DNA of 28,554 nt from positions 1-28,554 of IMG/VR virus record IMGVR_UViG_3300027659_000160; one strand, 5' to 3'. Shown one piece after another: positions 8,144 to 14,739 of the stretch. A program made the translations under genes and the position numbers. The notes beneath the pieces were generated by a model that saw nothing but the letters and a program-made list of their open reading frames with translations, had not been told where the DNA came from and did no database searches. Origin of the DNA: a virus. Numbering within the stretch: position 1 is the first letter of the stretch; each line of letters opens with the position of its first letter.

Positions 8144-8388
8144 TGTCTAAGTGGCAAGAATATAAAAAAAATCTTGGGGATACTAGACCTTGGGACCTAT
8201 TACAAGCAGACAACAAAACCACAGATGCTATCGCTGGTGAACGCTATGAGATTTGTAAAGCTTGTCCAGAATTAATTAAACTTACAAAGCAATGTAAAAA
8301 ATGTGGTTGCTTTATGAATCTTAAAGTAAAGTTAGCTCTAGCAGAATGTCCTATAGGTAAGTGGGCTGCTACCAAGGTAATGGAATAG
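8143..8388 (+). CDS. Small zinc-ribbon-type protein
   Basis: The 81-residue protein carries CKACPE (C38, C41), CKKCGC (C51, C54, C56) and a final C69 in CPIGKW, spacing consistent with one or two bound zinc ions. The arrangement resembles a conserved phage family in which a CxxCPE pair precedes a TKQCKKCGCFM element and a CPxGKW ending. The family has no established biochemical role that I can name. Coupling to the previous gene (TAATG) and a 4-base gap to the oxygenase-like gene suggest co-expression. Confidence 0.65.
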   Translation: MSKWQEYKKNLGDTRPWDLLQADNKTTDAIAGERYEICKACPELIKLTKQCKKCGCFMNLKVKLALAECPIGKWAATKVME

Positions 8389-8392
8389 CCCC

Positions 8393-8950
8393 GTGTCTGA
8401 GGACTACCCAGTAACTATTAAAGAACCTTTTATTGTAAAAAGCATTCTTCCAACAGAAGAGTTAAAAAACTTTCAAAAGCATGCAATGAACCTGTGGGCT
8501 ACTAAACCTACCTATGACCATAGTTTTGGTCGTCATCAATGGTTTGGAGAGCCGGAGCTAACCCGCATTCACCACATGCTTACAGAGATCGCTAGAGAGT
8601 ACTTTGGGAGCCCTACCCTGCAACCTTCATGGTGCTTGATGAGTACCTATGAGGGTAAGGAGGCAAAGCTGTGGAAACACAAGGACGATAACGCTTGCAC
8701 CTACCACATTGATTTATGCGTATTTCAAAAAGAACCTTGGGACATCCTGGTTGAGGATAAGCCGTATACCTTAATGGAAAATGATGCCTTATTTATGTAC
8801 GGAAATGACCAAGAGCATTGGCGGGAAGAGTTCCCAAGCCCAGAAACTAACCTAGTGTGCAATGCGTTTTTCTTCTTCTGCGAGCCAGATCATTGGTACT
8901 TTACAGAGGGACCTAACTATTTATACACCCATATTAGGGCAGGCAAGTAA
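8393..8950 (+). CDS. 2OG-Fe(II) oxygenase-like protein
   Basis: This 185-residue protein begins at GTG 8393, 4 bases after the zinc-ribbon stop. HKDDNACTYHID gives an HxD pair (H96, D98) and EHWREEF gives a distal histidine (H142), the usual facial triad of the double-stranded beta-helix dioxygenases. The segment WDILVEDKPYTLMENDALFMYG between them fits the family pattern of core strands before the distal histidine. Such enzymes hydroxylate proteins, nucleic acids or small molecules using Fe(II), O2 and 2-oxoglutarate. The usual Arg/Lys about ten residues after the distal histidine is not obvious, so 2OG binding is less sure. Fibre residues are a possible substrate by context only. Confidence 0.65.
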   Translation: MSEDYPVTIKEPFIVKSILPTEELKNFQKHAMNLWATKPTYDHSFGRHQWFGEPELTRIHHMLTEIAREYFGSPTLQPSWCLMSTYEGKEAKLWKHKDDNACTYHIDLCVFQKEPWDILVEDKPYTLMENDALFMYGNDQEHWREEFPSPETNLVCNAFFFFCEPDHWYFTEGPNYLYTHIRAGK

Positions 8951-8974
8951 CCTAGTAGGAAGTAAACTCTGTAT

Positions 8975-9559
8975 ATGCGTGGAGAACAAGTAATCGGTCG
9001 GTTTAATATCAACCATGAGCGGGCATCAATTATTTCGGGCACCACTAAAGAAATAGTTCGTACCGTTGGTTATGACATTGAGTGGTGGCTATACCGTGCC
9101 GACCTCACAGTAATTGACCCAATCTACGATGTAGGTTTTTCAGGAAGTGGTGGGGGACGACGTTGGGAAGGCCCTAACCTTATTTCGGTTATTAACGCAA
9201 CCCTTACCCAAGGCGTAACTGTTCAAAATGAACGTGGTTTCTACAACACGGACGTACTTAGCATTACCATTAACATGGACGTTATTGACGGCTCTTCTTT
9301 ATCGGGAGGGGAGTCTCTACCTATCCCTCAATTACAGTACTTGCCTACAAATCCAGACGCCTATTTACGCGATAGAATTGTTTTTAAAAATCAAGTGTTT
9401 ACTCCTAAGAGAGTGCTTCCAAAGGGAATTATTACAGACGACTACACCTTGTTTGATATAGACTGCTATCAAGTAAACCCAGAAGAATTAATAAATGACC
9501 CACAATTTCAGCAATACGCTACATATTCACCACACGGCCCTAAAGATACTTACCTTTAA
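8975..9559 (+). CDS. Putative virion structural protein (194 aa)
   Basis: A TAGGAAG site precedes the ATG. The protein has an N-terminal region with WWLYRADLTVIDPIYDVG, a glycine-rich loop GSGGGRRWEGP (56-66) and later FKNQVFTPKRVLPKG followed by TLFDIDCYQVNPEEL. This composition and its position before the neck genes fit a head-completion or neck protein of contractile-tailed phages. I know similar proteins from aquatic phage genomes but not their exact role. It ends 14 bases before a cassette of tiny basic genes. Confidence 0.55.
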   Translation: MRGEQVIGRFNINHERASIISGTTKEIVRTVGYDIEWWLYRADLTVIDPIYDVGFSGSGGGRRWEGPNLISVINATLTQGVTVQNERGFYNTDVLSITINMDVIDGSSLSGGESLPIPQLQYLPTNPDAYLRDRIVFKNQVFTPKRVLPKGIITDDYTLFDIDCYQVNPEELINDPQFQQYATYSPHGPKDTYL

Positions 9560-9573
9560 GAAAGAGACCGACA

Positions 9574-9780
9574 ATGGCTAAAATTACAGTTAGCGGAGTA
9601 AAGCACTCCATAAAAAAAACTAAAAAGGGCGATGTTGTAGTAGATCACCCACCTAGCGCTAAAGCTGGAAAAAATGATAAGATTAACCTAACCAAGAAAG
9701 CTGGAGTTAAAACCGTTAAAGCCGGGGAACGAGCTACCAGAGCTTGGCATAGAAAAAACCCACATAAGGGGGGCAAGTAA
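9574..9780 (+). CDS. Lysine-rich small protein (68 aa)
   Basis: First of five tiny basic genes, with AAGAAAGAGA upstream of the ATG. The protein is strongly basic: many lysines, with HSIKKTKKGDVVVDHPP near the start and RATRAWHRKNPHKGGK at the end. It has no cysteines, and its composition would suit nucleic-acid or virion binding. Its stop overlaps the next ATG (TAATG). Confidence 0.65.
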   Translation: MAKITVSGVKHSIKKTKKGDVVVDHPPSAKAGKNDKINLTKKAGVKTVKAGERATRAWHRKNPHKGGK

Positions 9781-9917
9781 TGGCTGCTCAAGGTCCTTGT
9801 TGGGAAGGGTACGTACAGGTAGGTATGAAGACCAAAGGCGGTAAAAAAGTGCCAAACTGTGTACCTGCAGGTAAAGGAAAAGACAAAGTTGCTAAACCTA
9901 AGAAAGGTAAAAAATAA
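9780..9917 (+). CDS. Tiny basic protein with CWEGYVQVGMKTKGGKKVPNC motif (45 aa)
   Basis: Starts on a TAATG overlap at 9780 and ends on another at 9917. CWEGYVQVGMKTKGGK followed by a second cysteine (C27) is a motif I recognise from many phage proteins, where it occurs alone or at the end of larger head-related proteins. The tail is almost all lysine and glycine. The spacing of two cysteines in a compact aromatic/basic domain suggests a small folded unit plus a basic extension. Function is unknown. Confidence 0.7.
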   Translation: MAAQGPCWEGYVQVGMKTKGGKKVPNCVPAGKGKDKVAKPKKGKK

Positions 9918-10036
9918 TGGTTAAGAAGCTGTCCCCAAAACAAAAGAAAATTGCCGGTGTCGCCAAGCCCAAGAACGAAATAACCGGAGAAGATTTTAAG
10001 GGCCTAAAAAAGAAAAAGAAAGCAGGTAAGAAATAA
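9917..10036 (+). CDS. Tiny basic protein (39 aa), LSPKQKKIAGVAKPKNEITG type
   Basis: Bounded by TAATG overlaps on both sides. The protein contains KLSPKQKKIA then KNEITGEDFKGLKK and a lysine-rich end. This short pattern, with a conserved ITGxDFxxL element, is one I know as a free-standing small gene in phages next to virion genes. No function has been established that I can name. Lysine makes up over a third of the residues. Confidence 0.7.
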   Translation: MVKKLSPKQKKIAGVAKPKNEITGEDFKGLKKKKKAGKK

Positions 10037-10155
10037 TGTGCGCAACATGTGGATGTGGAAAGAAAAAAGGTCAGCCAGGATTTGGTAAAGGCAAGCCTAA
10101 GGCTAAAGCCTGTACTTGTGGTACCTGCAAGGCATGTAAGGCAAAGAAGAAGTAA
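10036..10155 (+). CDS. Tiny cysteine/lysine protein A (39 aa)
   Basis: Starts MCATCGCGKKK and carries a second cluster CTCGTCKAC, giving seven cysteines in 39 residues with CxxCxC and CxCxxCxxC spacing, which suggests metal binding. The rest is lysine and glycine. It overlaps its neighbours by TAATG on both sides. Its first eight residues are identical to those of the next gene, so the pair probably arose by duplication. Confidence 0.65.
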   Translation: MCATCGCGKKKGQPGFGKGKPKAKACTCGTCKACKAKKK

Positions 10156-10298
10156 TGTGCGCTACCTGTGGCTGCGGAATGCCTATGAACAAGCACGGTC
10201 AAAAGACCCTAAAGGAAGCCAATAAGAAATTTTCCAAAAAGAAAGACTCAAAAGGCAAGGCCAAGAAAGCAAGTATGGTAAGAAAAAAGGGTATGTAA
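10155..10298 (+). CDS. Tiny cysteine/lysine protein B (47 aa)
   Basis: Starts MCATCGCGMPMNKHGQ, sharing the first eight residues with the preceding protein although the codons differ at several third positions. It then becomes a lysine-rich helix-like tail (TLKEANKKFSKKKD) without the second cysteine cluster. It is the last of the five-gene run and is followed after about 15 bases by a terminator. Confidence 0.65.
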   Translation: MCATCGCGMPMNKHGQKTLKEANKKFSKKKDSKGKAKKASMVRKKGM

Positions 10299-10313
10299 AA
10301 GAATTATTGACTT

Positions 10314-10335
10314 AGCCCCCGTAAGGGGGCTTTTT
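10314..10335 (+). terminator. Rho-independent terminator
   Basis: A perfect 7-bp stem AGCCCCC/GGGGGCT (10314-10320 and 10325-10331) with a GTAA loop is followed by a run of five T (10331-10335). It closes the tiny-gene cassette and separates it from the neck and tail genes. It is the only strong terminator seen in the window. Confidence 0.92.
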
Positions 10336-10414
10336 CATTTATCCTTGTTTTTAACGCCGGAGCAATCCGGAACCCTGCAGCTTGACCCCGCATCTCTCCC
10401 TTTGGAGGTTTTTT
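10336..10414 (+). promoter_or_regulatory. Leader region with GCAA-loop hairpin before the neck/tail genes
   Basis: These 79 bases follow the terminator, so a new promoter for the tail genes is expected here or upstream, although I see no convincing -35/-10 pair. They contain a small perfect hairpin CCGGA-GCAA-TCCGG (10357-10370) with a GNRA-type tetraloop and no following T-run, which argues for a leader RNA structure rather than a terminator. The region ends with GGAGG six bases before the ATG at 10415. Confidence 0.45.
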
Positions 10415-10576
10415 ATGATTTATCTACTTGATAGAATGGCTCGTGCTGAAACTGAAGCCGATAAAGAGCAATTCGTCCGCGGTGTTTTAGGTCTAGACAA
10501 ATTCCATGCTGGCTCAATGGTAGCCGGTTGGATTGCAGGAAGTCTAATCTCTAAAGCAATCGTGGGCCGTAAATGA
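10415..10576 (+). CDS. Small protein (53 aa) with a Gly/Ala hydrophobic segment
   Basis: The ATG at 10415 is chosen because TTGGAGG lies at ideal spacing; an upstream TTG at 10382 in the same frame has no such site and falls in the leader. The N-terminal half (LLDRMARAETEADKEQFVRG) is a charged helix; the C-terminal half (HAGSMVAGWIAGSLISKAIVG) is hydrophobic and Gly/Ala-rich, possibly a membrane-seeking helix. Its stop overlaps the next ATG (ATGA). The role is unknown. Confidence 0.65.
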   Translation: MIYLLDRMARAETEADKEQFVRGVLGLDKFHAGSMVAGWIAGSLISKAIVGRK

Positions 10577-10878
10577 GACTAGCGGAGATACTTAAGAATT
10601 CTATAAACGAGGGCGCTAGGTTTGATACCTTTAAAACCACAATTGCCCTACAAAAATACTGCTCTGATGCTGGTTGGCCGGCCGAGGTCGTAAATAACCT
10701 TTCTATTATTAATAATAATAACGAACACGTTATCTACTACCCACCCTACCTAACCTCTAAAGTTAATGATCTTGAGTATGGCACCCAGGGAACCCCGCCA
10801 AGCTACGTCCTAAGAAAATTTTTAAATAACATCGATGATTCTGCATACGCCCAGGGAATACTGGAGGCGATGTTCTAA
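10573..10878 (+). CDS. Putative neck/head-tail connector protein (101 aa)
   Basis: Starts on an ATGA overlap. After an N-terminal helix (AEILKNSINEGARF) there is a segment of loops with VIYYPPYLTSKVNDLEYGTQGTPP and then YVLRKFLNN. This arrangement, with the basic/aromatic EYGTQGTPP region, resembles small HK97-gp10-like tail-completion proteins, but the match is by pattern only. Its place just before a likely tail terminator and the sheath supports a neck role. TAATG links it to the next gene. Confidence 0.5.
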   Translation: MRLAEILKNSINEGARFDTFKTTIALQKYCSDAGWPAEVVNNLSIINNNNEHVIYYPPYLTSKVNDLEYGTQGTPPSYVLRKFLNNIDDSAYAQGILEAMF

Positions 10879-11480
10879 TGCCTTTTATTCTTAATGAAGA
10901 TAAAGCCCTAAAATTAATGCTCACCGGAGTAACTGTCTCCGACAGCGGCAACTCTGCTCGCCCCGTAGGCGTATGGTTTGGACAACCGGATCTAGAAATC
11001 CGCGTACAGTCCTATCCATATATGACCATAGATTTTCTTGGGTATAACGAAGATTTTGAAAGATCTCATCGTGGTGAAATCCAAATGCCTTATTTTCCAG
11101 AAGGTGCTAATACCACTCAACAGTACATGACAGAGTTCCCAATACCAGTCTACCTTGACTATCAGATCACTACCTGGGCACGTCAGCCTAGACATGATCG
11201 ACAAATCATGGCAGAAATGGCTACTGGACAACGCATACCTTTACGGTATGGATCAATAATAGTCCCGGAAGATAGAACGGTTCGCCGTTTAGATTTTCTG
11301 GGTTTTACAAAAAAAGATACGACAGACGAAAATGGTAAACGTCTATTTTCTAATGCTTACACAGTTAGAATTAGCGCTGAAATCTTGCCTGTTGTTCTTG
11401 AACAAATGATCGAAGTAACAGAAACCAACGTCCAGCTTACTAGCCAGTCTAATGATTTCGTCACAATATCCTCATCATAA
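10878..11480 (+). CDS. Putative tail terminator/neck protein (200 aa)
   Basis: Starts on a TAATG overlap. The protein shows alternating strand-like segments with PDLEIRVQSYPYMTIDFLGY (residues 36-55), then EFPIPVYLDYQITTWARQP and RHDRQIMAEMATGQRIP. The YLDYQITTWARQPRHDRQIM element is typical of tail-completion proteins of contractile phages encoded just upstream of the sheath, which cap the tube and sheath before head joining. I infer this role from position and pattern. A 42-base gap with AAGGAG leads into the sheath gene. Confidence 0.55.
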   Translation: MPFILNEDKALKLMLTGVTVSDSGNSARPVGVWFGQPDLEIRVQSYPYMTIDFLGYNEDFERSHRGEIQMPYFPEGANTTQQYMTEFPIPVYLDYQITTWARQPRHDRQIMAEMATGQRIPLRYGSIIVPEDRTVRRLDFLGFTKKDTTDENGKRLFSNAYTVRISAEILPVVLEQMIEVTETNVQLTSQSNDFVTISSS

Positions 11481-11522
11481 GGTAACCCAAAGAAAACCAA
11501 CCCAACCTAAGGAGTAAAACAG

Positions 11523-13061
11523 ATGGCTACATATAGCCGGCCAGGAGTCTTCATTAATGAAGTCGCCCTGCCTCAAACAGTTGAATCTGCCAACACTAGC
11601 CAATCTCGTGGCGCTTTTGTTGGTACATTTGCAAAAGGTCCTACAGCTGCACCAGTATTGCTTACAAACTGGTACGATTTTGTAAAGACATTTGGCGGAG
11701 TATCAGATTCATACCCAGCAACCTGGGCTCTCTATGCCTTCTTCGCTAACGGCGGACGTCAGGTATACGTAAAAAGAGTCGTAGGTTCCAGCGCTGCTGC
11801 TGCATCAGTCACTCTTGTTGACCGTGCATCATCCCCTATTTCTACCCTAACCCTTAACGCATCTAATCCAGGTACGTGGGGAAATTCCCTAAAAGCAGAT
11901 ATAACTTCTGCATCAGCTACAACCTTTAATCTTACGATTTCTGATGGGGATAACATCGTAGAACAATTCAGTGACTTGAGTATGTCTAGTACAAACTCTC
12001 GTTATGTAGTGTCTTATGTAAACTCAAGCTCAAGTTATGTAACAGTAACTAATCTAAACTCTGCCACTGCTTCTCCAAGTAATCAACCAGCAGTAGCATC
12101 AGCAAGAGCGTTTACTAGTGGTGCAAACGGTTCTACCCCTACTCGTGGTAACTTCTCAACTGCGCTATCTACTTTTGATACTATCAACGTCCCTCTCTTA
12201 ATCAATAACGCAGACGCTGCTTATGCATTTGCATCCGGTGGAGATAACTCAGCTCGTACAGCTGCAATTGCTCTACAAGGTGACGTAGCCGCATATGCCG
12301 AAGCTCGAGGAGATGCTTTTGCAATTGTTGATCCTCCAGCAGGATTAACCGCCGCTGAAGCCATCACTTATGCTGGAGAAGTTAAAGCAGCATTTTCTGC
12401 TTCCGGAGACGGTGGCAACACAGCTACATACTTCCCATGGATAGTAATTCCAGATCAACTAAGCGCTGCTACTGCAGCAACTCGTATCCTTCCTCCTGGA
12501 CCTGCCGCAATGGGCAAGTACTTAGACACTGACGCTACTCGCGGAGTGTTTAAGACACCAGCAGGTTTTGGAACACGTATTGCAAACGCTGTAGCTCTAG
12601 AGCGTACGCTAACAAACTCAGAGCTAGACTCCCTAAACGTTGCCTCAGCTCCAGTAAACGCTATTCGTAACGTTCCTGGTGCAGGTGTAGTAATCATGGG
12701 TGGTCGTACTATGAATAACACCCCAGGTGAGCGTTACATTAACGTTCGCCGTTCAATGATTTTCTTAAAGAAAGAAATGACTGATCGCAGTACTTTCGCA
12801 GTCTTTGAGAACAATAGTGAGCGTCTCTGGAACCAAATCCGTACTTCTTTAGGTAACTTTCTTCGTGACTACTGGTCACAAGGCGGTCTACGAGGAGCTA
12901 CCCCAGCAGCAGCTTATTATGTAAAATGCGACAGCTCAAATAATACTCCCCAGCAGATTCTTACTGGCCGAGTTAATATTGAAATTGGCGTAGCTGTGGA
13001 GTACCCAGCAGAGTTCATCGTGATCAGCATTGGGCAGATCACCGGAAGCGCTACGGCGTAA
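11523..13061 (+). CDS. Tail sheath protein
   Basis: The 512-residue protein starts with YSRPGVFINEVALPQTV, the conserved sheath N-terminal motif, followed by AFVGTFAKGPTAAPVLLTNW and the FGG region (about 52-60). The C-terminal domain has RYINVRRSMIFLKKEM and ends with EYPAEFIVISIGQITG, which in sheath proteins provides the strands that link neighbouring subunits. Subunits form helical rings round the tube and contract to drive it into the cell. AAGGAG precedes the ATG and the gene lies directly before the tube gene. Length is normal for the family. Confidence 0.97.
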   Translation: MATYSRPGVFINEVALPQTVESANTSQSRGAFVGTFAKGPTAAPVLLTNWYDFVKTFGGVSDSYPATWALYAFFANGGRQVYVKRVVGSSAAAASVTLVDRASSPISTLTLNASNPGTWGNSLKADITSASATTFNLTISDGDNIVEQFSDLSMSSTNSRYVVSYVNSSSSYVTVTNLNSATASPSNQPAVASARAFTSGANGSTPTRGNFSTALSTFDTINVPLLINNADAAYAFASGGDNSARTAAIALQGDVAAYAEARGDAFAIVDPPAGLTAAEAITYAGEVKAAFSASGDGGNTATYFPWIVIPDQLSAATAATRILPPGPAAMGKYLDTDATRGVFKTPAGFGTRIANAVALERTLTNSELDSLNVASAPVNAIRNVPGAGVVIMGGRTMNNTPGERYINVRRSMIFLKKEMTDRSTFAVFENNSERLWNQIRTSLGNFLRDYWSQGGLRGATPAAAYYVKCDSSNNTPQQILTGRVNIEIGVAVEYPAEFIVISIGQITGSATA

Positions 13062-13075
13062 GGAGATAACAAAAA

Positions 13076-13738
13076 ATGGCTAATGCATTTACTAACGTAT
13101 TATCTACGTTAGCAACCGATCCAGTACGTAATTTCCGGTTCCTGGTGGAATTTCTACCCCCTTCAGGTACCGCAACCCCAACCTGGTCATTTGATGCCAA
13201 AATGGGTTTTACGTCTGTTTCTGGTTTAACAGTAGCAACAGAATCAATTCAGTACCGTGAAGGTGGCTACAACACAACTGTTCACCAGCTTCCTGGTCAA
13301 ACTTCATTCAGCCCGGTTACATTTAGCCGCGGTGTGATGCTAGAAAACTCACAAAACTATAAGTGGATGCGTCGTCTATTTTCAGTAATTAGTGCAGGCG
13401 CAACTGCAGGTGTTGGAGCGGATTTCCGTTGTGACATCGATATTAAGGTTCTAAGCCATCCAAATGCTTCAGGCCTTACAGTAGAAGCACCAGCAGGTAC
13501 CAAAGCCGGTACAGCTGCCGATCCACACGTAGCTCTACGTTTCCGCATATACAATGCGTGGATTACTAACCTTTCCTATAGCAATTTAGATGCCGGAGGC
13601 AACAGCCTAATGGTTGAAGAAATGACTGTAGTTCATGAAGGTTGGGACGCTACATACGCAGAAAACTACACAGCTTCAGCAGCAGTATTCAACACAACTG
13701 GCGCAATCCAGGGTTCAGAAAACACTAATCAGTCATAA
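13076..13738 (+). CDS. Tail tube protein (gp19-like)
   Basis: The 220-residue protein has the family N-terminus DPVRNFRFLVEF (16-27), the core EGGYNTTVHQLPGQTSFSPVT and the C-terminal WITNLSYSNLDAGGNSLMVEEMTVVHEGW, all characteristic of T4 gp19-like tube subunits. Hexamer rings of it stack into the inner tube through which DNA passes. AAGGAG precedes the start and it follows the sheath by 14 bases, the standard order. Confidence 0.95.
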   Translation: MANAFTNVLSTLATDPVRNFRFLVEFLPPSGTATPTWSFDAKMGFTSVSGLTVATESIQYREGGYNTTVHQLPGQTSFSPVTFSRGVMLENSQNYKWMRRLFSVISAGATAGVGADFRCDIDIKVLSHPNASGLTVEAPAGTKAGTAADPHVALRFRIYNAWITNLSYSNLDAGGNSLMVEEMTVVHEGWDATYAENYTASAAVFNTTGAIQGSENTNQS

Positions 13739-13757
13739 CTAACAAAGGGTATATAAC

Positions 13758-14588
13758 ATGAGTACAAGTACTATAAATGCCGCAGAAAATCCGGCATTGG
13801 CAAATAAAATAGCGCAATCTTTATCAGCAGTAGTTGTCGAAGAAGCGGTGGGGTCTACACCAGTTATTACGATCCCATCGCTTCCCGACACAAACATTGA
13901 GCTACCTGGGGGATTTTATGACCCTATGGATGATCAACTAGTTACTACCGCTGAAGTTAGAGAATTAACCGGAGCTGACGAAGAAGCTATCGTTAAGCTT
14001 TCAGAACCAGGAAAAGCATTGATGTTAATCCTAGAACGAGCTACTGTGTCTATTGGTGGTAAGCCTGCAGACAAAGAAACGTTGGGAATGCTACTAGCAG
14101 GTGACCGAGAGGCTCTTTTGTTAGGCATTCGTTGTGTTACTTTTGGATCTGAAATTGAACTAGATACCGTATGTAGTCGTTGTCCAGAAGTTCAAAACTT
14201 TAAAATTGACCTGAAAAAAGACGTAAAAGTAAAAACTTTAAGCGACAGGGTCAATGATCGTAGATTTACTCTTGATCTTAAAGTAGGTCGAGTAAAGGTA
14301 GCCCTCCCTACAGGAGATACTCAAAACAAGTTAATCAACGCGTCTAACAAAAATGTTGCAGAGCTTGACACTCTGCTCTTAAGTAGCTGCGTACTAGAAA
14401 TTAACGATGTCCCAGTATTGGGTCAAGCTCAAATTCGTAACTTAGGTATAAAAGATCGTAGAACAATTTTGGAAGAGATTGCCGACCGCAATCCTGGTCC
14501 ACTACTAAATGAAGTGAAAAAGGCCTGTGGGACGTGCGGCCAGGAGGTAGACCTGCCATTAACACTGGCAGACTTGTTTCGTTCATGA
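13758..14588 (+). CDS. Tail assembly chaperone / T4 gp26-like baseplate protein
   Basis: The 276-residue protein lies between tube and tape measure, the usual place of the tail assembly chaperone in contractile phages. Its core pattern ELPGGFYDPMDDQLVTTAEV and FKIDL...KVKT fits the gp26-like T4_baseplate family. It has two cysteine pairs, CSRC (139, 142) and CGTC (257, 260), which can form a zinc ribbon. A second reading frame overlaps its 3' end in the +1 frame (see the next entry), so this may be the short product of a frameshifted pair. The end of the protein is LADLFRS. The ATG has AAAGGG about 10 bases upstream. Confidence 0.75.
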   Translation: MSTSTINAAENPALANKIAQSLSAVVVEEAVGSTPVITIPSLPDTNIELPGGFYDPMDDQLVTTAEVRELTGADEEAIVKLSEPGKALMLILERATVSIGGKPADKETLGMLLAGDREALLLGIRCVTFGSEIELDTVCSRCPEVQNFKIDLKKDVKVKTLSDRVNDRRFTLDLKVGRVKVALPTGDTQNKLINASNKNVAELDTLLLSSCVLEINDVPVLGQAQIRNLGIKDRRTILEEIADRNPGPLLNEVKKACGTCGQEVDLPLTLADLFRS

Positions 14589-14601
14589 GACAAGCTACCA
14601 A

Positions 14602-14739
14602 ATGCTTATCGACTCCTACGACGTTTTAGCCCAGTTCTATCCAGGCTGGTCTTTAACAGAGTTACGAAATTTAACGGCAAGAGAACGATTAGTTTTCTTA
14701 TCTAAAGCAGCTACAAGACCTAAGGTGGTGAATTATTAA
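14602..14739 (+). CDS. Short downstream frame of the tail chaperone (45 aa or frameshift extension)
   Basis: From the ATG at 14602 the protein reads MLIDSYDVLAQFYPGWSLTE, then LRNLTARERLVFLSKAA, and stops at TAA overlapping the tape measure ATG. The same frame is open back to 14563 and reads CFVHETSYQ just upstream, overlapping the end of the previous gene in the +1 frame. No good Shine-Dalgarno stands before 14602. In many tailed phages the short frame before the tape measure is made only as a frameshift fusion with the chaperone. Here a +1 (or -2) shift near TTCGTTCATGA would do this. Either the fusion or an independent tiny gene is possible. Confidence 0.6.
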   Translation: MLIDSYDVLAQFYPGWSLTELRNLTARERLVFLSKAATRPKVVNY

